A DNA stretch of 64,000 bases from Candidatus Neomarinimicrobiota bacterium (GTDB lineage: Bacteria; Fidelibacterota; Marinisomatia; Marinisomatales; TCS55), in the NCBI GenBank assembly GCA_018651745.1, contig JABIDL010000040.1, positions 25,848 through 89,847 of the forward strand. Reading direction: 5' to 3'. Numbering within the stretch: position 1 is the first letter of the stretch; every line of letters begins with the position of its first letter. The notes under the pieces were generated by a model. That model ran no database searches, had not been told where the DNA came from, and saw only the letters and a program-made list of their open reading frames with translations. Positions 51,029 to 60,382 of this stretch are shown in pieces. A program made the position numbers and the translations under genes.

Positions 51029-52393
51029 ATGGCAGAAAACCCAGATCAAATTTTAAATGTCCAACCGCAATCCAATGAGGCAGAACAAGCTGTACTTGGT
51101 GCAATGCTTGCGAGCAAAGAAGCAGTTAGTAAAGTACTGCAATGGGTAACGGATATTCATTTTTACAAAGATGCGCATGCAAAAATATTTCGAGGAATGA
51201 TTCAACTCTTTAACGAAGGTGAACCGGTTGATACGGTTTCTGTAGTTAATCAGCTTAAAAAAGCGAAGGATTTGGAAAATGTCGGAGGTGCTTATTATAT
51301 CACCGGGTTGGTTGAATCGGTTCCAACAACAGCCAATGTTGAGCATTATGCCAAAATTGTTTTAGAAAAAGCAATGCTTCGGGAATTGATAAAGATATCT
51401 CATGATCTTACCAAAAATGCCTACGATGACCGTCAGGATGTGGATGATATTATGGATTCGGCTGAACAGGCAATCTTTTCCATTTCCCAAGGTCGAATTA
51501 AGGGTGGGTTTGAACAATTAGATCCAATTTTACAAGAAACGTTTGAAAATTTAGACAAAATTCATTCATCCGGTGGAACTGTCACTGGTGTGCCGACCGG
51601 ATTATTAGATTTAGATGAGATGACATCAGGATTCCAAAATAGTGAACTCATTGTGGTGGCAGGCAGACCTGGAATGGGGAAAACAGCCTTGGCACTTACC
51701 ATGGCACGAAACGCTGCGATTGATCATCAAAAGCCCGTTGGGATATTTAGTTTAGAAATGGCAAGCCATCAGTTGGCAATGAGAATGCTTTGCGCGGAGG
51801 CAAGGGTTGATTCACATTTGGTTCGTACCGGGAAACTACCAAAATCCCATTGGAAAAATTTAAGTATGTCGGTTGGCGTTCTCGCCGAAGCACCGATTTT
51901 TTTAGATGACACTCCATCTATTGGTATTTTAGAATTGCGCGCAAAAGCACGTCGCTTGATGGCTGAACATAACATAGGGATGATTATGGTCGACTATCTG
52001 CAATTAATGTCAGGTCCAAAAGGTGTTGAAAATAGACAGCAGGAAATTTCGGTTATTTCGCGGTCCTTAAAAGCATTAGCCAAAGAATTGAAAATTCCAG
52101 TCGTCGCTTTATCTCAGTTATCTCGAGCTACTGAACAACGAAGCGACCGACGTCCCCAGCTTTCGGATTTGCGAGAAAGCGGTGCCATCGAACAAGATGC
52201 TGACGTCGTAATGTTTGTGTATCGCCCGTATGTGTACAGCCGGGATGAAGACGACCGCGGAAAAGTTGAATTGATTTTGTCCAAGCAGAGAAATGGTCCA
52301 ACAGGTAATATAAATTTGACATTTATAGATCGGTATGCTCGCTTCGAAAATTTGACATCCTTTTCTGATATGGAAACTGAGGTACCATTCTAA
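51029..52393 (+). CDS. dnaB: Replicative DNA helicase DnaB
   Basis: A 454-residue hexameric fork helicase. The N-terminal domain starts PQSNEAEQAVLGAMLASKEA. The RecA-like domain has Walker A VVAGRPGMGKTALALTMARN (about 210-229), IFSLEMASHQLAMRMLCAEA, then IMVDYLQLMSGPK for Walker B and VVALSQLSRATEQRSDRRPQ and DLRESGAIEQDADVVMFVYR. No intein is seen. The length is normal. Its stop overlaps the start of rel/spoT. Confidence 0.97.
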   Translation: MAENPDQILNVQPQSNEAEQAVLGAMLASKEAVSKVLQWVTDIHFYKDAHAKIFRGMIQLFNEGEPVDTVSVVNQLKKAKDLENVGGAYYITGLVESVPTTANVEHYAKIVLEKAMLRELIKISHDLTKNAYDDRQDVDDIMDSAEQAIFSISQGRIKGGFEQLDPILQETFENLDKIHSSGGTVTGVPTGLLDLDEMTSGFQNSELIVVAGRPGMGKTALALTMARNAAIDHQKPVGIFSLEMASHQLAMRMLCAEARVDSHLVRTGKLPKSHWKNLSMSVGVLAEAPIFLDDTPSIGILELRAKARRLMAEHNIGMIMVDYLQLMSGPKGVENRQQEISVISRSLKALAKELKIPVVALSQLSRATEQRSDRRPQLSDLRESGAIEQDADVVMFVYRPYVYSRDEDDRGKVELILSKQRNGPTGNINLTFIDRYARFENLTSFSDMETEVPF

Positions 52394-54588
52394 TGCAGAA
52401 TCCGCTTGCGCGGTTCGTCCCCCAACTTGCAGGCGAATATCCGAAATCATTCGTAAAATTATACGATCAGGTTTCGATACCGGCCGGCATGGATCCAGAC
52501 GAAGTTAAACAATTACTTTGGAAAGCCTTTGACTTTGGCGATCGTTACCACGACGGACAAAAACGAAAATCCGGTGCTCCTTATTTTGAACACTGTATTG
52601 CTGTTGCAGAAATATTAGCATCCTGGAATATGGATCCGGTTATGATTATGGGTGGATTGCTTCATGATACAATCGAGGATACTGATGCGTCTCACGCGGA
52701 TCTTATCAGTAATTTTGGCGAAGATGTTGCAGTATTAGTGGATGGTGTTACAAAACTAAGCGGAATCGAATTTTCTACAAGAGCAGAACAACAGGTAGGA
52801 AACTTTATGAAGATGCTTCTTTCGGTTGCTAAAGATTTACGAGTTATTATTATCAAATTTGCCGATCGCCTACACAATATGAAAACCATTGATTACATGT
52901 CTAAAATGAAGCAGAGACGAATTGCAGTAGAAACAAGAGATGTATATTCTCCTCTTGCGCATAGATTGGGAATGGCTAAGGTTAAATGGGAATTGGATGA
53001 CCTCATTTTTAAAACACTCGATCCAAAATCGTATAAAGAAATTGATTCTAAATTGAAATCCACCACCAAACAGCGTGAGCGGTATATTAAAAAAGTAACA
53101 ACAACCCTCAAGGAAGAATTATCAAAATATGATATTGATGCTCGCGTTTATGGGCGACCAAAATCACATATTTCTATCCATAAAAAAATGTCCAAACAGG
53201 ACAAATCGTTTGAGGAAATTTATGATAAGGAAGCAATTCGAATTTTAGTAGATAAGATGGAATCATGTTATCTTGCGCTTGGAGTTATTCACAACAACTA
53301 TAACCCGATACAAGAACGATTTAAGGACTTTATTGCCACACCCAAAACCAATGCGTATCAATCCATCCATACGACTATTGTTGGACCCGATAAAAAACTT
53401 GTTGAAATCCAAATTAGAACGCATGATATGGAAGAAACTGCCGAAATCGGTGTTGCTGCACATTGGCGGTATAAGGAAAAAAAGGATAAAGATTCCAAGG
53501 GTATGGATTCGCATGTAGGTTGGCTTAGGGAATTGTTGGATATTTTGCAAAGCGAAGAAAGTGATCCGAGAGAATTTATGCACCTTTTAAAAATTGATCT
53601 TTTTAGCGATGAGATATTTGTGTTTACTCCGAAGGGTGAATTGATACAATTACCTGTGTTAGCGACGCCAATTGATTTTGCGTTTAAAGTTCATACAGAA
53701 ATTGGAATGAAATGTCTTGGTGCTAAAGTAAACCAGAAAGTGGTTCCACTAAATACAAAACTGAAAAACGGTGATTTGGTAGAGATTATCACGGGAAAAA
53801 GTCAAAAACCAAATTATGGCTGGCTCAAGATTGCAGTTACTTCAAAAGCCCGAAATAAAATAAATCATTATCTAAAGATGGCCAGTAAAGTTGAGAGTTT
53901 GGAACTTGGTCAAGAAATATTGAAAAAAACACTCAGGCGATTGAAAAAATTATCCATCCAAAAGGAAGTTGAATCTTCTTTTATAAAATTCGGATTCCAA
54001 ACAACTGAACAGTTATTGGAGTCTATTGGAAATGGAAATTTAACCGTACGGCAAATACTGGAGAAAATCATTCCGGAATCAGAGACTGAATTTGACATCC
54101 AAGAACCCGAAGCTACATCCCGGTTTTCTTTTATGGGTTCATCGCCAAAAGGTGTCAAACTGCAGGGTATAAAAGATGTTATGGTGTCTTATGGAAAATG
54201 CTGTAACCCGATTCCTGGTGATGAAACGCTTGGGTTTATTACGCGAGGTCGTGGGCTCACGGTACATCGCTCAATGTGTGCGAGTTTACCGTTAATGAGT
54301 GAGGAAAAAGATAGAGTTGTTCCGGTAGATTGGGATGTAGCTAAAACCGATCTTTTTAATGTGCGGTTGAAAATAACAGGACAGGATCGAAAAGGAATTT
54401 TGAAAGATCTCACAGAATCGATTTCATCTCATAATATTAATATCAAAAGTGTGGATATGCACGGAGAAGATTCTGTCGCCACCGCTCTTTTCATTGTTCA
54501 AGTGAATAATATCCGTCAACTTGACCGCATCATTCGAAAAATTAAAAAAGTAAGAGGCGTAGATCATATAGAGAGATCTGAGCGATAA
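52393..54588 (+). CDS. Bifunctional (p)ppGpp synthetase/hydrolase (Rel/SpoT)
   Basis: A 731-residue RSH protein controlling the stringent alarmone ppGpp. The HD hydrolase domain is intact: HCIAVAEILASW, LLHDTIEDTDASHADL (the HDxxED motif) and IIIKFADRLHNMKTIDYM. The synthetase domain contains YGRPKSHISIHKKM and ERFKDFIATPKTNAYQSIHT; the R-x-K-D form is the one seen in bifunctional enzymes. TGS (about 390-450) and a C-terminal ACT domain with LFNVRLKITGQDRKGILKDL follow. It overlaps dnaB by one base. The only RSH gene in view. Confidence 0.96.
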   Translation: MQNPLARFVPQLAGEYPKSFVKLYDQVSIPAGMDPDEVKQLLWKAFDFGDRYHDGQKRKSGAPYFEHCIAVAEILASWNMDPVMIMGGLLHDTIEDTDASHADLISNFGEDVAVLVDGVTKLSGIEFSTRAEQQVGNFMKMLLSVAKDLRVIIIKFADRLHNMKTIDYMSKMKQRRIAVETRDVYSPLAHRLGMAKVKWELDDLIFKTLDPKSYKEIDSKLKSTTKQRERYIKKVTTTLKEELSKYDIDARVYGRPKSHISIHKKMSKQDKSFEEIYDKEAIRILVDKMESCYLALGVIHNNYNPIQERFKDFIATPKTNAYQSIHTTIVGPDKKLVEIQIRTHDMEETAEIGVAAHWRYKEKKDKDSKGMDSHVGWLRELLDILQSEESDPREFMHLLKIDLFSDEIFVFTPKGELIQLPVLATPIDFAFKVHTEIGMKCLGAKVNQKVVPLNTKLKNGDLVEIITGKSQKPNYGWLKIAVTSKARNKINHYLKMASKVESLELGQEILKKTLRRLKKLSIQKEVESSFIKFGFQTTEQLLESIGNGNLTVRQILEKIIPESETEFDIQEPEATSRFSFMGSSPKGVKLQGIKDVMVSYGKCCNPIPGDETLGFITRGRGLTVHRSMCASLPLMSEEKDRVVPVDWDVAKTDLFNVRLKITGQDRKGILKDLTESISSHNINIKSVDMHGEDSVATALFIVQVNNIRQLDRIIRKIKKVRGVDHIERSER

Positions 54589-54645
54589 TCGCCGATATTT
54601 GCATTATTATAAAAGAACTAAAGGACATTTTATAAAACGGATATC

Positions 54646-55062
54646 ATGCTTAGAATTTTAGGAATTGATTATGGATCAAAGCGGGTTGGGTTGGCTTTAT
54701 CAGATCCCACCCATCTTATTGCAAGCCCCTTTAAAACGCTCACTGTTTCATCAGACGAATCGCTGATTTTGGCATTGCAAAAAATCATTCAAGATTACGA
54801 GATTGAATCTGTGGTAATCGGGATGCCATATAGGTTGAAAGGTGGCGATTCACCGCAAACCAAAGTGGTTCGCAAATTTACTCAAAAACTGATGGACAAT
54901 GGAATTCGTGTGGAAGAAGAAGATGAACGATTAAGCTCGGTCAGCGCAAAACGAGCTTTAATTGATCAAAATTTCAAAACGGGAAAAAATAAAGGACTTA
55001 TAGATCAGACGGCGGCGGCCATTATGCTTCAGCAATACTTGGACAAAAAAAGACGTGCTTAA
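54646..55062 (+). CDS. ruvX: Putative pre-16S rRNA nuclease / Holliday junction resolvase-like YqgF
   Basis: A 138-residue RNase H-fold protein involved in trimming the 5' end of 16S rRNA. Family motifs: ILGIDYGSKRVGLALSD (about 4-20, catalytic Asp in IDYG), VVIGMPYRLKGGDSPQTKVV, DERLSSVSAKRALI and the late DQTAAAIMLQQYLD with the final Asp. No strong Shine-Dalgarno. It begins 57 bases after rel/spoT and overlaps lnt by eight bases. Confidence 0.94.
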   Translation: MLRILGIDYGSKRVGLALSDPTHLIASPFKTLTVSSDESLILALQKIIQDYEIESVVIGMPYRLKGGDSPQTKVVRKFTQKLMDNGIRVEEEDERLSSVSAKRALIDQNFKTGKNKGLIDQTAAAIMLQQYLDKKRRA

Positions 55063-56554
55063 ATTATTGAGCAAACCATCTTATCAACTTGCAATCATCT
55101 CCGGTTGCTTCCTTGGAATGTCTTATCCTCCGCTTCCGCTGGGATTTTTTGCATTATTTGGATTCATTCCACTCATTCATATCTGTGTGAAAGAGTCTCC
55201 GAAAATTGCCGCAAAATGGGGGTATGTTGCGTCCGTTATAGCAAATGTGATTTCACTATATTGGATTGGGCTTAATACAGGCGCACCATTTTGGGTAAGC
55301 ATGTTATCGATGATTGGCGCCGTATTTTATCTTGGTATTTTTTGGGCAGCATTTGCGGCTTTGGTTTCCATGATTCATCATAGAACAGGAAAGGGGCTAA
55401 TGGCAGCGCCGTTCCTGTGGGTTGCTATGGAATTCCTTCGGACATTTGGTCCGTTAGGATATCCGTGGATCAATCTTGCAATTACTCAATCGCGGTACCT
55501 TCCTGTGATTCAAATACTGGAAATAACCGGAACCTATGGCGTCGCATTTTGGATTGTTTTGGTGAATGCAGCATTGTACGGATATGTGGTTTCGAATCAT
55601 AAAAAAGTTTCACCATTTCTTCCAATAATTATATTCATTTTACCCTGGCTGTTTGGAGGAATGAGACTTTTGTTGTGGGAACAATATGAAGGAAAAAATA
55701 TTAGCATTGCCATGGTTCAACCCAATGTAAATCCTGTTGATAAATGGGACCATTCCAAACGAAGTGGATTGTTTGCTCTCATGGATTCTCTACACGTTGA
55801 AGCAATGGAATTAAAACCCGATTTAATTTTGTGGCCGGAATCTGCTTTGCCAACTTATTTGAGGACAAATTCGGTCACTCGGAAGCCCATTATGAACCGA
55901 ATTAAAATATCAGGAATTCCTTTGCTTGCCGGTACTCCAGACAAGCAGACCAATGAGTTTGGAGTCACACAATACTTAAATAGTACTATTTTTCTAAAAC
56001 CCAATGGTTCGCAAAGCATGTACACCAAAATGAAACTTGTGCCATTTGGCGAATATGTTCCCCTATCATCGTTATTTTCGTTTTTGGATAATTTGAACAT
56101 TGGGGTTGGGAACTTTGAGCACGGCGGCACTTATACGGTGTTCGAGATGGATTCAATCAAATTCAGCAACATGATCTGTTATGATTCAAGCTTCCCAAGT
56201 GTTGCACGTGAATTTGTGAGCCGTGGCGCCCAAATGCTAACCATTCAAACGAATGATGGTTGGTGGCGCCATACATCCGGTGCGTACCAACATTTTGAGC
56301 TTGCTCGCCTACGAGCAGTTGAAAATCGAGTGCCTGTTGTGCGGTGCGCAAATACAGGAATTTCCGGACATTTCTTACCGACAGGAAAACATGCCGGTAA
56401 AATTGGATTCAATCAAAAAGGCGTTGGGCTGGCTAATGTGACCTTGCAAAATCACTCATCTTTTTACACAAAATTTGGGGACGCATTTGCATGGCTGATG
56501 ACCTTAATTTCCATAGGATTTATAGGAATGGGATGGACACGAAAATCATCATAA
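55055..56554 (+). CDS. lnt: Apolipoprotein N-acyltransferase
   Basis: A 499-residue inner-membrane enzyme that adds the third acyl chain to the N-terminal Cys of lipoproteins. Six or so helices fill the first 210 residues, and the periplasmic carbon-nitrogen hydrolase domain follows. The catalytic triad is visible: Glu262 (LWPESALPTY), Lys327 (KMKLVPFGEYVP) and Cys375 (NMICYDSSFP). The start is GTG at 55055, overlapping ruvX. It would mature the several lipoproteins in this window. Its end overlaps the next gene by 22 bases. Confidence 0.96.
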   Translation: MLKLLSKPSYQLAIISGCFLGMSYPPLPLGFFALFGFIPLIHICVKESPKIAAKWGYVASVIANVISLYWIGLNTGAPFWVSMLSMIGAVFYLGIFWAAFAALVSMIHHRTGKGLMAAPFLWVAMEFLRTFGPLGYPWINLAITQSRYLPVIQILEITGTYGVAFWIVLVNAALYGYVVSNHKKVSPFLPIIIFILPWLFGGMRLLLWEQYEGKNISIAMVQPNVNPVDKWDHSKRSGLFALMDSLHVEAMELKPDLILWPESALPTYLRTNSVTRKPIMNRIKISGIPLLAGTPDKQTNEFGVTQYLNSTIFLKPNGSQSMYTKMKLVPFGEYVPLSSLFSFLDNLNIGVGNFEHGGTYTVFEMDSIKFSNMICYDSSFPSVAREFVSRGAQMLTIQTNDGWWRHTSGAYQHFELARLRAVENRVPVVRCANTGISGHFLPTGKHAGKIGFNQKGVGLANVTLQNHSSFYTKFGDAFAWLMTLISIGFIGMGWTRKSS

Positions 56555-57165
56555 TACTTTTGTTCACCGGTTCGTTTGCATTTTCACAAAGCGAACGTCA
56601 GGTAGAGGATTCCAAATTATCTCCGGCCGTAAAATCATTTCTTATCCCCGGTTGGGGGGAAAAATCATTGCATCAATCCAAGAGATCCAGATTCTTTATT
56701 ATGTCAGAAACCTCTCTTTGGTTAAGCGTTATGGGCACCTTTATCGCATCAGAAGTAGAAGAACAAAAATACATAGCGTATGCGGCAGATCATGCAGGCG
56801 TGGATATTTCTGGGAAAGATCATAGTTTTTGGGTGGATATTGGCAATTATCCTAATCGGAATTCTTTTAATAATGAACACCTGCGTTTTAGAGATAATGA
56901 CGCATTATATGCATTAGACACGGAATGGAATTGGGAGTGGGATGAGGCCAATCATCGAACAACGTTTGAAAGGATGCGAATTAGAGGAGATATATTGACA
57001 AAGGCAACATCTTTTCTCGTCGCAGGGGTAGTCCTTAATCACGTTATTTCTGCAATTGATGCCGCCTATTTGCAAAACATAGCGCAAGGTGTTACACTTG
57101 ATGTAGTGCCGAAAATTGATATAGAATCAAAATCTTCATCACTTTCTTTTTCGATTAAGTTTTAG
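56533..57165 (+). CDS. DUF5683-like exported protein
   Basis: A 210-residue protein with a signal peptide (MDTKIIIILLFTGSFAFSQ). After it, SPAVKSFLIPGWGEKSLHQS is the short hydrophobic block with P-G-W-G seen in DUF5683-like proteins of Bacteroidetes and relatives. Two membrane-type segments (about 63-85 and 165-185) complete it. Function unknown. The start at 56533 gives the signal peptide at the N-terminus; an upstream in-frame ATG at 56491 would not. It overlaps lnt. Confidence 0.65.
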   Translation: MDTKIIIILLFTGSFAFSQSERQVEDSKLSPAVKSFLIPGWGEKSLHQSKRSRFFIMSETSLWLSVMGTFIASEVEEQKYIAYAADHAGVDISGKDHSFWVDIGNYPNRNSFNNEHLRFRDNDALYALDTEWNWEWDEANHRTTFERMRIRGDILTKATSFLVAGVVLNHVISAIDAAYLQNIAQGVTLDVVPKIDIESKSSSLSFSIKF

Positions 57166-57191
57166 TTTCCTAACAAATAATTGAAGATAAT

Positions 57192-57917
57192 ATGATCAAG
57201 CATCCATTAACGGAAGCAACATTTTTTGTGGGTTTTGCCATTTCGAGTTTATTAGTCCAATCGTGGATTGGCTGGACAATTCATGGAATTATTATTTTAG
57301 GAATCATATTATTTCAAACTATTTCGATTGCAAATATATTGCACCGCATTCGTCATATGATTTGGTTTTTTCCAATCTTATTGGGAATGTTTCTGCTCAG
57401 TTCGATTATCTTCTCTAATATCTCATTTATTTCGGCAGTGAAATCGGGAATATTTTCTATGATGAGATTTGTTTTAAGTACTGTTATCATGGGCGCATTT
57501 TTGGAAAAAGAATGCAGAAAAAATATTTTTCAAGCGATTCGAAGCATTTGGCTTATAGCTGGGAAGTCTTGGCACAAAGTTGAAGACTTTTTTCTATTTC
57601 TTAGCTTAACCCTTCGATTTTTTCCATCCCTTCAGAGGCAATGGTCTCAACTACAATCTTCAAAAGTTTCACTGGGAATTCAAGATACAGAAAGCAGGTT
57701 TTCCCAAGTCAAATCACTGATGTCCGATTTGCCGGGGTTTTTGATTCAACAATTAAAAATGGCGGATACTACATCTCTTGCTATGTCATTACGCGGATAC
57801 GGGAATCAAGTGCCTCGAGGTGTTGCCCAATTTATTCCGTTTCGCAAAACCGATGGTTTGCAAATTGCATTTCTAATTACATTTATTATTGTTATACATC
57901 GTTTTGCCTCGATATAA
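57192..57917 (+). CDS. EcfT/CbiQ-type transmembrane protein of an ECF transporter
   Basis: A 241-residue membrane protein with about five helices in the N-terminal half and the characteristic coupling region after it: FLSLTLRFFPSLQRQWSQLQ followed by LKMADTTSLAMSLRGYG, the Ala-Arg-Gly motif through which EcfT contacts its ATPases. It should couple ATPases to vitamin- or metal-binding S components. No EcfA ATPase or S component lies in the window, so its partners must be elsewhere. It overlaps truA by 14 bases, an ecfT-truA order also known from Firmicutes. Confidence 0.85.
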   Translation: MIKHPLTEATFFVGFAISSLLVQSWIGWTIHGIIILGIILFQTISIANILHRIRHMIWFFPILLGMFLLSSIIFSNISFISAVKSGIFSMMRFVLSTVIMGAFLEKECRKNIFQAIRSIWLIAGKSWHKVEDFFLFLSLTLRFFPSLQRQWSQLQSSKVSLGIQDTESRFSQVKSLMSDLPGFLIQQLKMADTTSLAMSLRGYGNQVPRGVAQFIPFRKTDGLQIAFLITFIIVIHRFASI

Positions 57918-58644
57918 AATAGAAATACAGTATCTTGGTTCTGCATTTTCGGGTTGGCAGAAGCAATGCGAAGCACACACCGTGCAAGCAGAAATTGAAT
58001 CAGCGTTGACCATTTTGAATAAAGGGAATCGCATTCCGGTTACTGGCGCGGGGCGGACAGATTCCGGTGTGCATGCTTTAGGGCAGGTTGCTCACTTTGA
58101 TTTTGATACAATCATGACGTCTTGCGACTTAAAGGATGCGATAAACGGCAATATGTGCGATACAGTCCAGGTAAGAACCTGTGGTGTGGCACGTCCGGAA
58201 TTTCATGCGAGATACTCCGCTACAAATCGACATTATGTGTATTCTTGTAGAACTGACGATCAAATATTAGATAGTGCCATTGTTTGGAAAACCGGTCCGC
58301 TTAATTTGTCCACGTTAAATACTGTTGCATCAGAAATTGTAGGAGAACATGATTTTACGTCATTTGCAAAACAAAATCCTGAGACAGAAAACTATCTTTG
58401 CACCGTGAGTCATTCCTTGTGGTTGGAAAAGAATGGAATTGTAAATTACGAGGTTACTGCCAATCGGTTTTTACACCATATGGTTCGGTATCTTGTTGGA
58501 ACCATGGTGGAAATATCGAGAAATAATTATCCAATGAATGATTTTATAAAGTTGCTAAAGCATCCAAAAGAAAATGTCCACATTTTCAAAGCACCTCCTC
58601 AGGGATTGCGATTAGAGAAAGTGATTTATAATGAATTGGATTAA
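57904..58644 (+). CDS. truA: tRNA pseudouridine(38-40) synthase TruA
   Basis: A 246-residue enzyme isomerising uridines 38-40 in the tRNA anticodon arm. The start PRYKIEIQYLGSAFSGWQKQ matches the family's PRYKLxIEYDGxxFxGWQ; the catalytic Asp is D53 in GAGRTDSGVHALGQ. FHARYSATNRHYVYSC, HDFTSFAK and NRFLHHMVRYLVGTMVEISR complete the pattern. TTG at 57904 is chosen because it precedes that PRYK by one codon; TTG at 57889 is possible. It overlaps ecfT, and its stop overlaps the HtrA gene by 14 bases. Confidence 0.95.
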   Translation: MPRYKIEIQYLGSAFSGWQKQCEAHTVQAEIESALTILNKGNRIPVTGAGRTDSGVHALGQVAHFDFDTIMTSCDLKDAINGNMCDTVQVRTCGVARPEFHARYSATNRHYVYSCRTDDQILDSAIVWKTGPLNLSTLNTVASEIVGEHDFTSFAKQNPETENYLCTVSHSLWLEKNGIVNYEVTANRFLHHMVRYLVGTMVEISRNNYPMNDFIKLLKHPKENVHIFKAPPQGLRLEKVIYNELD

Positions 58645-59725
58645 AACTACTTTTATTATTCTGGTCGCCATTTCTGCCTTGCCTGCGGATGGTGATATTC
58701 ACAGTTCTCGGCAAACTGCTATTGTCAGGGCAATTGAAAAAGTCAGCCCGTCTGTTGCGAGCGTTAACGTGACACAGTTACGAAATGTAAGAGGGCGCGT
58801 GTTTAATGATCCTTTTTTCGATTATTTTTTCCCGGAAAAAATATATCGGAGCCAGCAACGAGTGAAAGGATCTGGCACGGGAGTTTTAATTAGCCCTGAT
58901 GGATACATTGTAACCAATTTTCATGTGATAGAAAATGCGACTGAGATTATTATTAAACTTACCGGCGGAAAAGAATATGAGGCAGAAATAATTGGGACAG
59001 ACCGCGTTACGGACCTTACCCTTTTGAAAATTGAAGGAAATTCGTTTCCCTATGCGGAATTGGGAAATTCTGACGATTTAATGATTGGCGAATGGGTGGT
59101 TGCACTTGGAAATCCGTTTGGACTGTTTGATGTGAACCAGCAACCAACTGCTACAGCGGGTATTATCAGTGCGATAGATATGGATTTTGGGCAAGTGGAA
59201 TCCGGTAGAATTTATCAAGACATGATTCAAACTGATGCAGCTATTAATCCGGGAAATAGTGGAGGACCTCTTGTTAATGTGAATGGTGATGTAATTGGTA
59301 TAAATTCATTTATATATACAGGTTCATCGATTTCGGAAGGGTCAGTTGGGATTGGTTTTGCCATTCCAATTGAGCGCGCCCAACGAATTGTAAATGAGTT
59401 GAAAAACACGGGTCGCGTTGATCGAAGTTTTGCCACTGGTCTAACGGTGCAGGCATTAACACAAAAACTTAGCGGATATCTTGAACTACCCTTTAGTACG
59501 GGTGTGATGATTGTAGAAGTAGAATCCGGAAGTACATCGGATATTGCTGGATTGGAAGCGGGAGATGTTATTGTACGCGTTAACAATATGCGTGTATCAA
59601 AATCATCTGATATTCGCAAGGTAATCGAGGAAAACGATCTTCGTTCTGGGGATAAACTGAATCTGAAAGTGTACAGGAATGGTCGGTATGGAACTAAATC
59701 TTTGCGCTTAGGAAAGGTGCAGTAA
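58631..59725 (+). CDS. Periplasmic HtrA/DegP-type serine protease
   Basis: A 364-residue exported protease for envelope protein quality control. A signal peptide (about 1-20) is followed by the trypsin-like domain with the complete triad: His98 (NFHVIENA), Asp128 (VTDLTLLKI) and Ser210 (NPGNSGGPLV). One PDZ domain (about 265-360, with VESGSTSDIAGLEAGDVIVR) ends the chain, so it is DegS-like in layout but has no membrane anchor beyond the signal. It may be cleaved or retained. Start overlaps truA; psd follows after three bases. Confidence 0.94.
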   Translation: MNWIKTTFIILVAISALPADGDIHSSRQTAIVRAIEKVSPSVASVNVTQLRNVRGRVFNDPFFDYFFPEKIYRSQQRVKGSGTGVLISPDGYIVTNFHVIENATEIIIKLTGGKEYEAEIIGTDRVTDLTLLKIEGNSFPYAELGNSDDLMIGEWVVALGNPFGLFDVNQQPTATAGIISAIDMDFGQVESGRIYQDMIQTDAAINPGNSGGPLVNVNGDVIGINSFIYTGSSISEGSVGIGFAIPIERAQRIVNELKNTGRVDRSFATGLTVQALTQKLSGYLELPFSTGVMIVEVESGSTSDIAGLEAGDVIVRVNNMRVSKSSDIRKVIEENDLRSGDKLNLKVYRNGRYGTKSLRLGKVQ

Positions 59726-59728
59726 CAC

Positions 59729-60382
59729 ATGTTCGCTCCAGAAGGTAAACGCGTCCTTGTTCCTCTTTTCATTTTGACAATTATAACCGGAATGATTGGC
59801 TATGCCTTGAATATTTCGACACTTAAAATTTGTTTCTCAATCATCGGATTTTTATTTCTGTTTTCTCTTTACTTTTTTCGTGACCCTCACCGTTCATTTC
59901 CAAAAGATGAAAAAAACATATATTCTCCCGCCGACGGAAAAGTAGTTCAAATTATTGATGTCAATGACCCAGATGTTGGCGAAGATGTGGTTCAAGTGTC
60001 CATTTTCTTAAGCGTATTTAATGTTCATGTTAATAGGGTTCCTGTCGATGGCACGATCAAATCTATGGAATTTTTCAAAGGAAAATTTTTAGCGGCATTC
60101 AATCATAAAGCATCCAAAGATAATCAGCGAACTGAAATAGTCATGGAAACAAAAAATGGAAATTTAAGAATTCGTCAGATTACCGGCGCAGTCGCCAGGA
60201 GAATATTCTGTTATGCTGATCCAGGTTCTACTATGCACCAAGGTGACCGCCTCGGTTATATCATGTTTGGTTCCCGTACAGATATTATATTCCCCAAAAC
60301 AGTTTCGCTCAATGTTGAGGTTGGTACCGTTGTAAAAGGTGGCATGAGTGTGATTGGAAGATATGAATCAAATGCAGGTTGA
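59729..60382 (+). CDS. psd: Phosphatidylserine decarboxylase proenzyme (short type)
   Basis: A 217-residue enzyme making phosphatidylethanolamine from phosphatidylserine. Hydrophobic helices occupy about residues 15-50. SPADGKVVQIIDVNDPDVGE is the family Asp-Gly block, LSVFNVHVNRVPVDG the HVNRxP motif, and GYIMFGSRTDIIFP the autocatalytic cleavage site, where the Gly-Ser bond is cut to make the pyruvoyl group. It resembles the short bacterial/archaeal PSD class. It overlaps pssA by 20 bases, pairing two consecutive phospholipid steps. Confidence 0.95.
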   Translation: MFAPEGKRVLVPLFILTIITGMIGYALNISTLKICFSIIGFLFLFSLYFFRDPHRSFPKDEKNIYSPADGKVVQIIDVNDPDVGEDVVQVSIFLSVFNVHVNRVPVDGTIKSMEFFKGKFLAAFNHKASKDNQRTEIVMETKNGNLRIRQITGAVARRIFCYADPGSTMHQGDRLGYIMFGSRTDIIFPKTVSLNVEVGTVVKGGMSVIGRYESNAG

